Positions 1 through 6,858 of a stretch of DNA of 8,951 nt are shown here, one piece after another; within the stretch, counting starts at the first letter, position 1, and each line of letters begins with the position of its first letter. The notes beneath the pieces are model-generated. The model did no database searches. It was not told the origin of the DNA and saw only the letters and a program-made list of their open reading frames with translations. The DNA comes from Thiodiazotropha sp037384445 (lineage in GTDB: Bacteria > Pseudomonadota > Gammaproteobacteria > Chromatiales > Chromatiaceae): contig JARRNY010000134.1 of the NCBI GenBank assembly GCA_037384445.1, forward strand, positions 1-8,951, read 5' to 3'. Both the position numbers and the translations under genes were made by a program.

Positions 1-147
1 GAGGGCAAGAGCGGCTCCAGCGAAGCGCGCCGCGTCACCGTCGCCCACCACAGCCTGTCCCGCGCCTTCAGCTTTTTCGCTATCGGTCTGGTGGTATTTA
101 TTGCCACCGTGATCCTGGTCGTGCGCGGCGAAAGCGGGGAGCGTTAG
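1..147 (+). CDS. C-terminal end of an unidentified membrane protein (partial)
   Basis: An open frame enters from the left edge and stops with TAG at 145-147, giving 48 residues. The last part contains one clear hydrophobic stretch at about residues 22-42 of the fragment (AFSFFAIGLVVFIATVILVV), flanked by basic residues upstream and a short charged tail, RGESGER. This is typical of the last transmembrane helix of a membrane protein. The stop is only 2 nt before the GTG start of the next gene, and that gene's ribosome binding site lies inside this frame, so the two are almost certainly co-transcribed. The fragment is too short to name a family. A transporter or a membrane-anchored regulator would fit the operon, but nothing visible decides between them. 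Confidence 0.7.
   Translation, partial: EGKSGSSEARRVTVAHHSLSRAFSFFAIGLVVFIATVILVVRGESGER
136..141 (+). promoter_or_regulatory. Ribosome binding site fixing the GTG start at 150
   Basis: GGGGAG lies 8 nt upstream of the GTG at 150. It supports GTG 150 as the start of the M20 hydrolase rather than the in-frame ATG at 246. The site is inside the end of the upstream frame. Confidence 0.6.
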
Positions 148-149
148 CC

Positions 150-1388
150 GTGGACACTGAGCTACGCATCAACTTTGAGCGCCTGAAGCAGAACCTGGAC
201 GACCTCTCCAACATCGGGCGTGAAAAGGATCACGGCATCTACCGCATGGCCTTCAGCGAAGGGGACATGCAGGCGCGACGCTGGCTCTCCGAGCAGATCA
301 AGTCGGCAGGACTGAGCCTGCATCAGGACGGCGCCGCCAATCTGGGGGCGCGTCTCAACTGGTCCGACGAGCAACCGGTGGTGATGACCGGCTCCCACAT
401 CGACACGGTGCCAGGCGCCGGTCACCTGGATGGCGCCCTTGGCGTTATCTGCGGCCTGGAAGCGCTACGGGTGCTGCATGAGCGCAAAGTGGCCCTTAGC
501 CATCCAGTGGAACTGGTCGCCTTCTCAGACGAAGAGGGACGCTTCGGTGGCCTGCTCGGCTCCCAATCCCTGTGCGGTCTATTGACGCCGGAAGCGATCC
601 TCGCCGCCGAGGATCTGGAGGGGATACGCCTGACCGACGCCATGCAGCAGCAGGGACTCAGCGCCATGGAAGCCCTCTCCGCCCAGCGCGACCCAGGCAG
701 CATCAAAGCCTTTCTCGAACTCCATATCGAACAGGGGCCTGTACTCGACCGCCAGGGCATACAGATCGGCGCCGTCGACGCCATCACCGGCCTCTTCAAA
801 TGGAATGTGCGCCTGATCGGCGCCGCCAACCACGCCGGCACGACGCCGATGGAGATGCGCCAGGATGCCTTTCAGGGGCTGGCCGAGTTCGCCGGTCAGA
901 TCGACCGGGTGCTGGAGGAGCATGGCTCGCCACGCAGCCGGACCACCATCGGCCGGGTCGAGCTCTTCCCCGGCGCCGCCAACGTAGTGCCCGGGACGGC
1001 TGAATTCTCCCTCGAAGTGCGCGATACCGATCAGCAGATACTGGAAGCCCTGGCCGACGCCTATCGCCGGGCGCTGTCTGCCATCGCGCGTCGCCGCGAC
1101 CTGATGTTCGAATTCGAAGTGCTCAGTACGATCGAGCCGATCCAGTGCCACTCCAGCGTCATCTCGGCGGTAGAGAGTTCGGCTCACGCCCTTGATCTGG
1201 AGAGTCTGCGCATGCCCAGCGGCGCCGTACATGACACTCAGATCATGGCCTCTGTGGCTCCCGCCGGCATGATCTTCGTGCCGAGCAAGGAGGGCCGCAG
1301 CCACTCACCGGCAGAGTGGACCGCCTGGAAGGATATCGAAGCCGGCGCCAACACCCTGCTCAATGCCCTGGCGCGGCTCGCCAAGTGA
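150..1388 (+). CDS. M20-family N-carbamoyl-amino-acid hydrolase / allantoate amidohydrolase-like enzyme
   Basis: 412 residues, the usual length for the Zn-dependent hydantoinase/carbamoylase amidase family (relatives of AllC and of L-N-carbamoylase). The binuclear metal ligands are visible: H83 and D94 in GSHIDTVPGAGHLDGALG, the acidic pair E128/E129 in AFSDEEGRF, H192 in LELHIEQGPVLD, and H385 in GRSHSPAEW. The lid/dimerisation domain carries the family motifs HAGTTPM (residues 228-234) and NVVPG (278-282). Family members hydrolyse the ureido group of N-carbamoyl amino acids or allantoate, releasing ammonia, CO2 and the free amine. No signal peptide is seen, so it should be cytoplasmic. The GTG start is chosen for its ribosome binding site. 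The neighbours point to removal of an N-carbamoyl group from an amino acid made or imported by the same operon. I see no other allantoin-pathway gene, so a specific AllC name is not justified. Confidence 0.93.
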   Translation: MDTELRINFERLKQNLDDLSNIGREKDHGIYRMAFSEGDMQARRWLSEQIKSAGLSLHQDGAANLGARLNWSDEQPVVMTGSHIDTVPGAGHLDGALGVICGLEALRVLHERKVALSHPVELVAFSDEEGRFGGLLGSQSLCGLLTPEAILAAEDLEGIRLTDAMQQQGLSAMEALSAQRDPGSIKAFLELHIEQGPVLDRQGIQIGAVDAITGLFKWNVRLIGAANHAGTTPMEMRQDAFQGLAEFAGQIDRVLEEHGSPRSRTTIGRVELFPGAANVVPGTAEFSLEVRDTDQQILEALADAYRRALSAIARRRDLMFEFEVLSTIEPIQCHSSVISAVESSAHALDLESLRMPSGAVHDTQIMASVAPAGMIFVPSKEGRSHSPAEWTAWKDIEAGANTLLNALARLAK

Positions 1389-1415
1389 CAACGGACCCTA
1401 ACAAGAAGCAATACT

Positions 1416-2180
1416 ATGATTCAAGAAGACAAACCGGCAGAAGTCATTGATATAGAAGGCGAATTCAACAATCTCGATCCTCTGCGTCAGACCTATCGGG
1501 AGGCGATCACCGAAACACCGGCGATCACCAGCTCCCTGCGCCATGCGGACACCGCCCTGCTCTGTATCGACATGCAGTATCTAGACGCTGCACCCGGCTA
1601 TGGCGTGTTTGCCGAGGCTTCCGATTCAGGCGTGCCGCTGGAGGCCCAGGAGTACTACTTCGATCGTCTCAAATACACCGTACTGCCCAACGTCCACCGG
1701 CTGCAGGAGGCCTTTCGCCGCTTCGACCTGGAGGTGATTCACACCCGCATCCAGTCGCACACCTCTGACGGTCGCGACCGCAGCCCGGGGCACAAGCGTC
1801 TCGGCCTGCATGCGCCCCCCGGCTCCAAAGAGGCGGAATTTCTGGAACAGGTAGCGCCCGAGGGCGACGAGATCATCATCAACAAGACCGCCTCCGGCGT
1901 GTTCAACTCGACCAACATCGAGTACATCCTGCGCAACATGCACATCACCGGTCTCTACATCACCGGCGTCTACTCCAACGAGTGCGTCTCCACTGCCATT
2001 CGTGATGCCTGCGACCTGGGCTTCCATGTCACGCTGATCTCCGATGGCTGCGCCACGGTGACCCCGGAACTGCAGAAGGCGACCATCACCACCATGAAAG
2101 ATCGCTATGCCCGAGTCCTTAGCACCAAGGACGCGATTAGCGAACTGGAAACCCTGTTCAAATCCCGCAAGGCGCAATGA
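1416..2180 (+). CDS. Isochorismatase-family cysteine hydrolase (amidase)
   Basis: 254 residues. The catalytic triad of the cysteine-hydrolase branch is intact: D52 in LLCIDMQ, K157 in INKTASGVFNST, and C190 in GVYSNECVSTAIRDA. This branch includes nicotinamidase, N-carbamoylsarcosine amidase, ureidoacrylate hydrolase and biuret hydrolase, all of which cut C-N bonds of amides or ureides through a cysteine thioester. About 45 residues precede the hydrolase core, more than the shortest members have. The ATG at 1416 follows the previous stop by 27 nt and has only a weak purine-rich AAGAAG upstream. The stop overlaps the next start by 4 nt. In this operon a plausible role is hydrolysis of a carboxamide before the M20 enzyme removes the carbamoyl group. 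The alternative is direct attack on a ureido group. The exact substrate cannot be read from the sequence. Confidence 0.92.
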   Translation: MIQEDKPAEVIDIEGEFNNLDPLRQTYREAITETPAITSSLRHADTALLCIDMQYLDAAPGYGVFAEASDSGVPLEAQEYYFDRLKYTVLPNVHRLQEAFRRFDLEVIHTRIQSHTSDGRDRSPGHKRLGLHAPPGSKEAEFLEQVAPEGDEIIINKTASGVFNSTNIEYILRNMHITGLYITGVYSNECVSTAIRDACDLGFHVTLISDGCATVTPELQKATITTMKDRYARVLSTKDAISELETLFKSRKAQ

Positions 2181-3631
2181 ATAACGTCAACGACGCCATC
2201 CTCGCTCCCTCTACCGGCTGGCTGATCCTGGCCCTTTTCAGCCTGCTCTGGGTCGTGCTTGGGTGGTGGTTCGGCCGCCGCAACCAGGATCTGGAAGGCT
2301 ACATGCTGGCCGGACGCAAAGTCGGCATGGCGCTGGGTACCGCCACCGCCATGGCCACCTGGGTCACCAGCAACACCACCATGGCAGCACCCCAGCTGGC
2401 ACTGCAGATGGGCATCTGGGGCATGATCGGTTACTCGCTTGGCGCGGTAGGCCTGCTGCTCTTTGCTCCCCTGGCACGGCGTATCCGCCAACTGATGCCG
2501 GGCGGTTTCACCAGCGGCGACTTCATCCGCCTGCGCTACGGCAAGACGGCCTGGCGGGTCTTTCTCGCCATCTCCCTCTTCTATGCCTTGGGCTGGTTGA
2601 TCTCCATGGGCATGGCGGGCGGTGTACTCATCCATGCCCTGACCGGCATCGATTACCAGTTCGGCATGAGTGTGATCGTGTTGATCTGCGTGCTCTACAC
2701 CCTGCTTGGCGGCTTGCGTGCGGTGATCGGAACCGACTTTATTCAGACCCTGATCATCCTGATCGGCATCGTGGTACTCGCCTGGCTGGCGATCGATAAG
2801 ATCGGCTTTGAGACCATGCACACGGCACTGGAGCAGGAGCGTCCCGAACTGCTCAACCTGCTGATGCCGGCGGCCATCATGTTTCTGTTCAATAATCTGT
2901 TGTTCGGTGTCGGCGAGATCTTCCACTCCAACGTCTGGTGGAGCCGCGCTTTCGCCTTTCGCGAGGGGGTGGGCTTCAAGGCCTACTTCGTGGCCGGGCT
3001 CTTCTGGGCGCCGATACCGATCGTCGCCGGCTTCATCGCCCTGAGTGTACCGGCGCTGAACCTCAATGTACCGGCCGCCGATATGGTCGGCCCGATGGTA
3101 GCCGCCGAATTGCTTGGCACCGGCGGCGCGGTGCTGGTCTTTATCGTCGTCTTCGCGGCGCTGGCCTCCAGTCTCGACTCCCTGTTGGCTGCCACCTCCG
3201 ATCTGATACTCACCGATATCTACAAAGGCCACATCAATCCGCAGGCCGACCCGGAACAGCTGGCCCGCGCCGCCCGCTGGGTGATCGTCGGCTTAGGAGT
3301 GGCCACCTGGTTGGTCTGCCTGCCGCGATTGACCACCCTGGCGGCGCTGCTCCACTTCACCGGCGCTTTCGTCGCCAGCACCATCTGGCCCATCGCCACC
3401 GGCCTCTTCTGGCGCCGCGCCAACACCACCGGCGCCATTCTGGCGATGCTGTTCGGCACCGTTGCCGGGCTCATCGCCTATTTCCAGATCGGCTTCTATG
3501 TCGCCGCGCTGGTCTCCGCCGCTGTCTCCATGAGCATCGTATTGATTGCCACCTGGAGCCGGCCGGCAGATTTCGACTGGCAGCAGCTGGATCCCGACAA
3601 ACTTACCCCAAGACAGGAGTCAGGTGTATGA
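2177..3631 (+). CDS. Sodium:solute symporter (SSS family)
   Basis: 484 residues, strongly hydrophobic along its whole length with roughly 13 membrane spans, as usual for the SSS family (SGLT/PutP/DUR3-like). Recognisable features are the family signature around YTLLGGLRAVIGTDFIQ (174-190) and the conserved Ser pair S331-S332 in FAALASSLDSLL, which corresponds to the Na2 sodium site on TM8 of characterised members. The C-terminus is a short polar tail. It should be an inner-membrane, sodium-coupled importer. ATG 2177 overlaps the previous stop (ATGA), with AAGG 4 nt upstream, so translation is probably coupled. The stop overlaps the start of a 40-residue membrane protein in the same way. Known SSS substrates include urea, proline, pantothenate and osmolytes. 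Here the substrate is inferred to be a carbamoylated or amidated amino acid processed by the neighbouring enzymes. Confidence 0.94.
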   Translation: MNNVNDAILAPSTGWLILALFSLLWVVLGWWFGRRNQDLEGYMLAGRKVGMALGTATAMATWVTSNTTMAAPQLALQMGIWGMIGYSLGAVGLLLFAPLARRIRQLMPGGFTSGDFIRLRYGKTAWRVFLAISLFYALGWLISMGMAGGVLIHALTGIDYQFGMSVIVLICVLYTLLGGLRAVIGTDFIQTLIILIGIVVLAWLAIDKIGFETMHTALEQERPELLNLLMPAAIMFLFNNLLFGVGEIFHSNVWWSRAFAFREGVGFKAYFVAGLFWAPIPIVAGFIALSVPALNLNVPAADMVGPMVAAELLGTGGAVLVFIVVFAALASSLDSLLAATSDLILTDIYKGHINPQADPEQLARAARWVIVGLGVATWLVCLPRLTTLAALLHFTGAFVASTIWPIATGLFWRRANTTGAILAMLFGTVAGLIAYFQIGFYVAALVSAAVSMSIVLIATWSRPADFDWQQLDPDKLTPRQESGV

Positions 3632-3750
3632 CGGCATCCGTCACTTTCCTCACTATTCTGGTCGGCGGCGCCACCTTTGCCGCGGCGCTGATCCCACTCA
3701 TCCTGATCAGCCTCTGGATATTCGATCTGCGTCACGGGAGACTATGGTGA
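3628..3750 (+). CDS. 40-residue single-span membrane protein, probable small accessory subunit of the symporter
   Basis: A short frame starting at ATG 3628 (ATGA overlap with the symporter stop) and ending with TGA 3748-3750 encodes 40 residues. Residues about 5-31 form one hydrophobic span rich in Leu, Ile, Ala and Gly. The C-terminus WIFDLRHGRLW is aromatic and basic, suggesting a cytoplasmic tail. Its upstream AGGAGT (3615-3620) is a fair ribosome binding site, 7 nt before the ATG. Many SSS and related symporters are encoded next to a very small membrane protein that acts as an accessory subunit. Position, coupling and topology fit that pattern. Its stop overlaps the next start by 7 nt, so it also links the symporter to the carbamoyltransferase. 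Such genes are easily missed because of their length. I do not recognise a named family from residues alone. Confidence 0.75.
   Translation: MTASVTFLTILVGGATFAAALIPLILISLWIFDLRHGRLW
3736..3740 (+). promoter_or_regulatory. Ribosome binding site of the carbamoyltransferase gene
   Basis: GGGAG lies inside the end of the 40-residue gene. It is 3 nt before ATG 3744 and 6 nt before the in-frame GTG at 3747. The spacing slightly favours GTG 3747, which would shorten the protein by one residue. ATG 3744 is kept here as the default. Confidence 0.5.
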
Positions 3751-4808
3751 AACACAATCTCGACCCACGACTGCAGGCCCGCATCGAGGAAGATGCGCTC
3801 GACACCCAGGGCTTCGAACGCCCCCATGCCCTGATGCAGGCGGTGGATGAAAACCTGGTGCCACTACTGGAGCTTGCCCACCGGCCGGTGATCTCTTCGC
3901 GCCAGTTCAACCGCGAGCAACTGATCCAGCTCAGCCGCCTGGCGGCACGCTTCGAGACCCAGCCTTCGATCATCAGTCGGCCGCTCACCGGCAAGATTCT
4001 TATCAGCGCCTTCTACGAACCGAGCACCCGGACCCGACTCTCCTTCGAGAGCGCCTGGCATCGGTTGGGAGGCGATATCATGTCGATTACCGACCCTGCC
4101 TCCACCGGCATTGCCAAGGGCGAGTCCCTGTTCGACGTGGGCGAAATGCTCAATCACTACGGTGACATGGTGGTGCTGCGTGACAGCAATCAGGACGCGG
4201 TCTACGAGATGCTGGAGGCGTTGCGCATCCCTATCGTCAACGCCGGCAACGGCCTCGACGAGCACCCCACCCAGGCCATGGCCGACATCTACGCCATCCT
4301 CAAGTGGCAACCGGAAATGATGGCCGAGGAGCCCGATTGTCACGTGCGCATCGGCATCATCGGCGTCCCCAGCCGCATGCGCACGGTACGCAGTCTGCTG
4401 ATCTATCTGGCGCAGTTCGCCAAGGCCATCGACGAGGTGGTGATCATCGCAGAGAGTGAAAACGGCAATACGGTTTTCGATCCCAACCAGCGGGAAGAGC
4501 TGGAGGCAGCCGGACTCAAACTCAGCGTCACCGCCGACATGCAGAGCGTGCTACCCAGCCTTGATGTGGTCTATATCAACGCCATCGCCTGGACCGGCGA
4601 CAGCTATGAATCCCACGGCACCAAGTACGCCCTCAGCGCTGAGTCCGACTTCAAACCGGGTGCTATCGTCATGCACCCCCTGGCACGTGGCGCCGAGCTC
4701 GATCGCAGCCTCGACGACACCGCCCACAACTGGTATTTCGCACAAGCGCGTGGTGCCGTCTTCATTCGCATGGCCTTGCTCTCCGCCATGCTCAAAACAT
4801 TCAGTTAA
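3744..4808 (+). CDS. Aspartate-carbamoyltransferase-like enzyme with altered amino-acid site
   Basis: 354 residues with the two-domain fold of aspartate/ornithine carbamoyltransferases, preceded by about 45 extra N-terminal residues. The carbamoyl-phosphate site is complete: S94-T-R-T-R98 in EPSTRTRLSFESA, K125 in GIAKGES, R146, and H174-P-T-Q177 in DEHPTQAMADIY. R213 in RTVRSL matches ATCase Arg167. The second-substrate site differs. Where E. coli PyrB has Arg229 and Gln231 (TRVQKER), which bind aspartate, this protein has A280 and A282 (INAIAWTGD). The HPLPR motif is HPLAR (311-315). It should therefore transfer a carbamoyl group from carbamoyl phosphate to an amine other than aspartate. 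The gene lies far from any visible pyrimidine genes, which also argues against PyrB. The start overlaps the small membrane gene. The upstream in-frame extension from 3546 is not coding. An amidotransferase follows 15 nt downstream. Carbamoylation of glutamine is a hypothesis. Confidence 0.9.
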   Translation: MVKHNLDPRLQARIEEDALDTQGFERPHALMQAVDENLVPLLELAHRPVISSRQFNREQLIQLSRLAARFETQPSIISRPLTGKILISAFYEPSTRTRLSFESAWHRLGGDIMSITDPASTGIAKGESLFDVGEMLNHYGDMVVLRDSNQDAVYEMLEALRIPIVNAGNGLDEHPTQAMADIYAILKWQPEMMAEEPDCHVRIGIIGVPSRMRTVRSLLIYLAQFAKAIDEVVIIAESENGNTVFDPNQREELEAAGLKLSVTADMQSVLPSLDVVYINAIAWTGDSYESHGTKYALSAESDFKPGAIVMHPLARGAELDRSLDDTAHNWYFAQARGAVFIRMALLSAMLKTFS

Positions 4809-4823
4809 TCCCAGGTTATTCAT

Positions 4824-6830
4824 ATGTGCGGTATCGCAGGCATCTTTCACGCTGACCGAGACAAACCGGTCTCTCCCGAAACCCTGGTCGCCATGGCGGC
4901 CATCCAGCACCATCGCGGTCCGGACGGCTTCGGTTGGCAGGCGATGGCGGGCATCGGGTTCAGCCACGCCCGGTTGTCGATCATCGACCTGGATGAGAAC
5001 CGGGGCCGCCAGCCCTTCATTACCGCCGACAAGCAGTTGATGCTGACCAAGAACGGCGAACTCTACGACTACAAGCGCATCCGTGCCGATCTCACGGCCA
5101 GAGGCGCCCGCTTCCAGACCAAGAGCGACTCGGAGATCATCCTCCATCTCTATCCGCGCCACGGTCTGGCCGGCACTCTGCCTCACCTGCGCGGAGAGTT
5201 CGCCTTTGCCCTCTATGACAAGCAGGAAGACACCATGCACCTGGTGCGCGACCGCTTCGGCATCAAGCCACTCTACTGGACCCAGGTCGGTGACACGCTG
5301 GTCTTCGGCTCCGAACTCAAGGTGCTGTTTGCCCACCCGGAGGTACCGCGCCGTTTCGATCCCCAAGGCCTCTATCACCAGCTGATGCAGACCATCGTCC
5401 CCGGCTCCACCGCCTTTGCCGGCATCCACCAGGTCAAGCCAGGTCATGCGGTGACCATTCGCCGTCGCAACAACCGGCTTGAGATCAAAGACCAGCGCTA
5501 CTGGGACATGCCCTTCCCCGAGGATGGCGTGCATGCCAACATCAGCGAAGAGGACGCCATCGAAGGGGTGCGCGCCAAGCTGCTTGAGGCGGTCAATCAT
5601 CGCCTGGAGGCTGATGTGCCGGTCGGCTGTTATCTCTCCGGCGGCATCGACTCCTGCTCCATTCTGGGACTGGCCTCGGCCGCCCAGCAGTCACCGGTCA
5701 AGGCCTTTACCATCGGCTTCGACAACGCCCAATATGATGAGACCCCAATCGCCACCGAGATGGCCCAGGCCACCGGCGCCGACCAGGACATACTGCGGCT
5801 CTCCGCCGACCACCTCTACGACAACTTCGAAGAGACCCTCTGGCACACCGAGCGCACCATCTACAACACCCTGGCGGTAGCCAAGTTCCTGATGAGCCGT
5901 CACGTGCGCGACGCCAACTATAAGGTCGTCGTCACGGGAGAAGGCTCCGATGAACTCTTCGCCGGCTACCCCGCCTTTCGCAACGACCTCTTTCTGCATG
6001 GTCTCGACCATCTGCCCGAGGCGGAACAGCAGGAGTGGCGCAGACTGCTGCATGAGAACAATGCCCTGTTCAAAGGCGCCATGCTGGCGGAGAACGAGAT
6101 CAACGATCCAGCGTTGACCGCCAAGATCGGTTTCACCCCCGCCTGTCTGCAGCCCTGGCTCGGTAGTGCCGGCTTCGTGCCCGGCATCCTCAATCCCGAC
6201 CTGGCCAGGACACTCCAAGACTACCGCCCCGGTGAGGCCATCGCCGATGCCCTCGACGCCGACAGCCTGGCAGGACGCCATCCGTTGGATCGCGCCCAGT
6301 ATGTCTGGATCAAAACCATGCTCGAAGGTCAGATCCTCACCTGGGGTGGAGACCGGGTCGACATGGCCAACTCCATGGAGGCACGCCCCGCCTTCCTCGA
6401 CCACCACCTGGCCGAATTCGCCGCCACCCTGCCGCCCACAGTGCGCATCAAGGGTAAGAAAGAGAAGTGGGTACTTCGCGAAGCCATGAAGGGCCTGCTG
6501 CCGAAGGTGCTCTATGAACGCGAGAAGTTCGCCTTCATGGCCCCGCCCGCTCACACCGACCCCAAGAAGTGGCAGGCCATGCAGGCCCTGGCCGACAAAT
6601 ACCTCAACCCTCAAGCCATCGAGTCAGCCGGCCTGCTCAGCCGCGCCGGCGTTGAGGCCCTGTTCAAACAACACGACGACCCCGCCACCACCGATGCGAC
6701 ACGCAATAACATGGACGCCGTGTTCAACCACATGCTGGGCGTGCAGGTGCTACATGAGCAGTTTGTGGCGACAGATGTGCCGGCACAGGCGCTGGCCAAG
6801 GCCAGGGAGCTAGGCTGGTCAGCAGCTTGA
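4824..6830 (+). CDS. Asparagine-synthase-like glutamine-dependent amidotransferase
   Basis: 668 residues, longer than E. coli AsnB (about 554) and nearer to the long AsnB homologues of biosynthetic clusters. The N-terminal class II glutaminase begins MCGIAGIF with the nucleophile C2. It keeps RGPDG (31-35), R50, NGE (77-79) and D102, so ammonia release from glutamine should work. The synthetase domain has the ATP pyrophosphatase loop SGGIDS (272-277), GEGSDELFAGYP (372-383) and the downstream MANSMEARPAFLD region. All catalytic elements look intact. The reaction is ATP-dependent amidation of a carboxylate through an acyl-adenylate, in the cytoplasm. It starts 15 nt after the carbamoyltransferase, with only a weak AGGT upstream. 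A close functional parallel is the amidotransferase that makes the terminal amide of the osmolyte N-acetylglutaminylglutamine amide. Pairing with a carbamoyltransferase suggests amidation of an N-carbamoyl amino acid. Ordinary asparagine synthesis remains possible. Confidence 0.92.
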   Translation: MCGIAGIFHADRDKPVSPETLVAMAAIQHHRGPDGFGWQAMAGIGFSHARLSIIDLDENRGRQPFITADKQLMLTKNGELYDYKRIRADLTARGARFQTKSDSEIILHLYPRHGLAGTLPHLRGEFAFALYDKQEDTMHLVRDRFGIKPLYWTQVGDTLVFGSELKVLFAHPEVPRRFDPQGLYHQLMQTIVPGSTAFAGIHQVKPGHAVTIRRRNNRLEIKDQRYWDMPFPEDGVHANISEEDAIEGVRAKLLEAVNHRLEADVPVGCYLSGGIDSCSILGLASAAQQSPVKAFTIGFDNAQYDETPIATEMAQATGADQDILRLSADHLYDNFEETLWHTERTIYNTLAVAKFLMSRHVRDANYKVVVTGEGSDELFAGYPAFRNDLFLHGLDHLPEAEQQEWRRLLHENNALFKGAMLAENEINDPALTAKIGFTPACLQPWLGSAGFVPGILNPDLARTLQDYRPGEAIADALDADSLAGRHPLDRAQYVWIKTMLEGQILTWGGDRVDMANSMEARPAFLDHHLAEFAATLPPTVRIKGKKEKWVLREAMKGLLPKVLYEREKFAFMAPPAHTDPKKWQAMQALADKYLNPQAIESAGLLSRAGVEALFKQHDDPATTDATRNNMDAVFNHMLGVQVLHEQFVATDVPAQALAKARELGWSAA

Positions 6831-6858
6831 CATGGATCGGTCTTAACAGGGCCTGGCA

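Noticed and set aside
2105..3232. Long minus-strand ORF opposite the symporter
   Set aside because: It is a shadow of a GC-rich coding gene: low-complexity composition rich in Gln, His, Asp and Gly, and no recognisable domain.
3546..3743. In-frame upstream extension of the carbamoyltransferase
   Set aside because: It overlaps the symporter and the 40-residue gene in another frame, has no family similarity, and a ribosome binding site lies just before 3744.
3744..4808. Calling the carbamoyltransferase pyrB
   Set aside because: The aspartate-binding Arg and Gln are replaced by Ala and no pyrimidine gene is nearby.
4551..5600. Long minus-strand ORF opposite the carbamoyltransferase/amidotransferase junction
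   Set aside because: Antisense to two well-supported genes and without family features.
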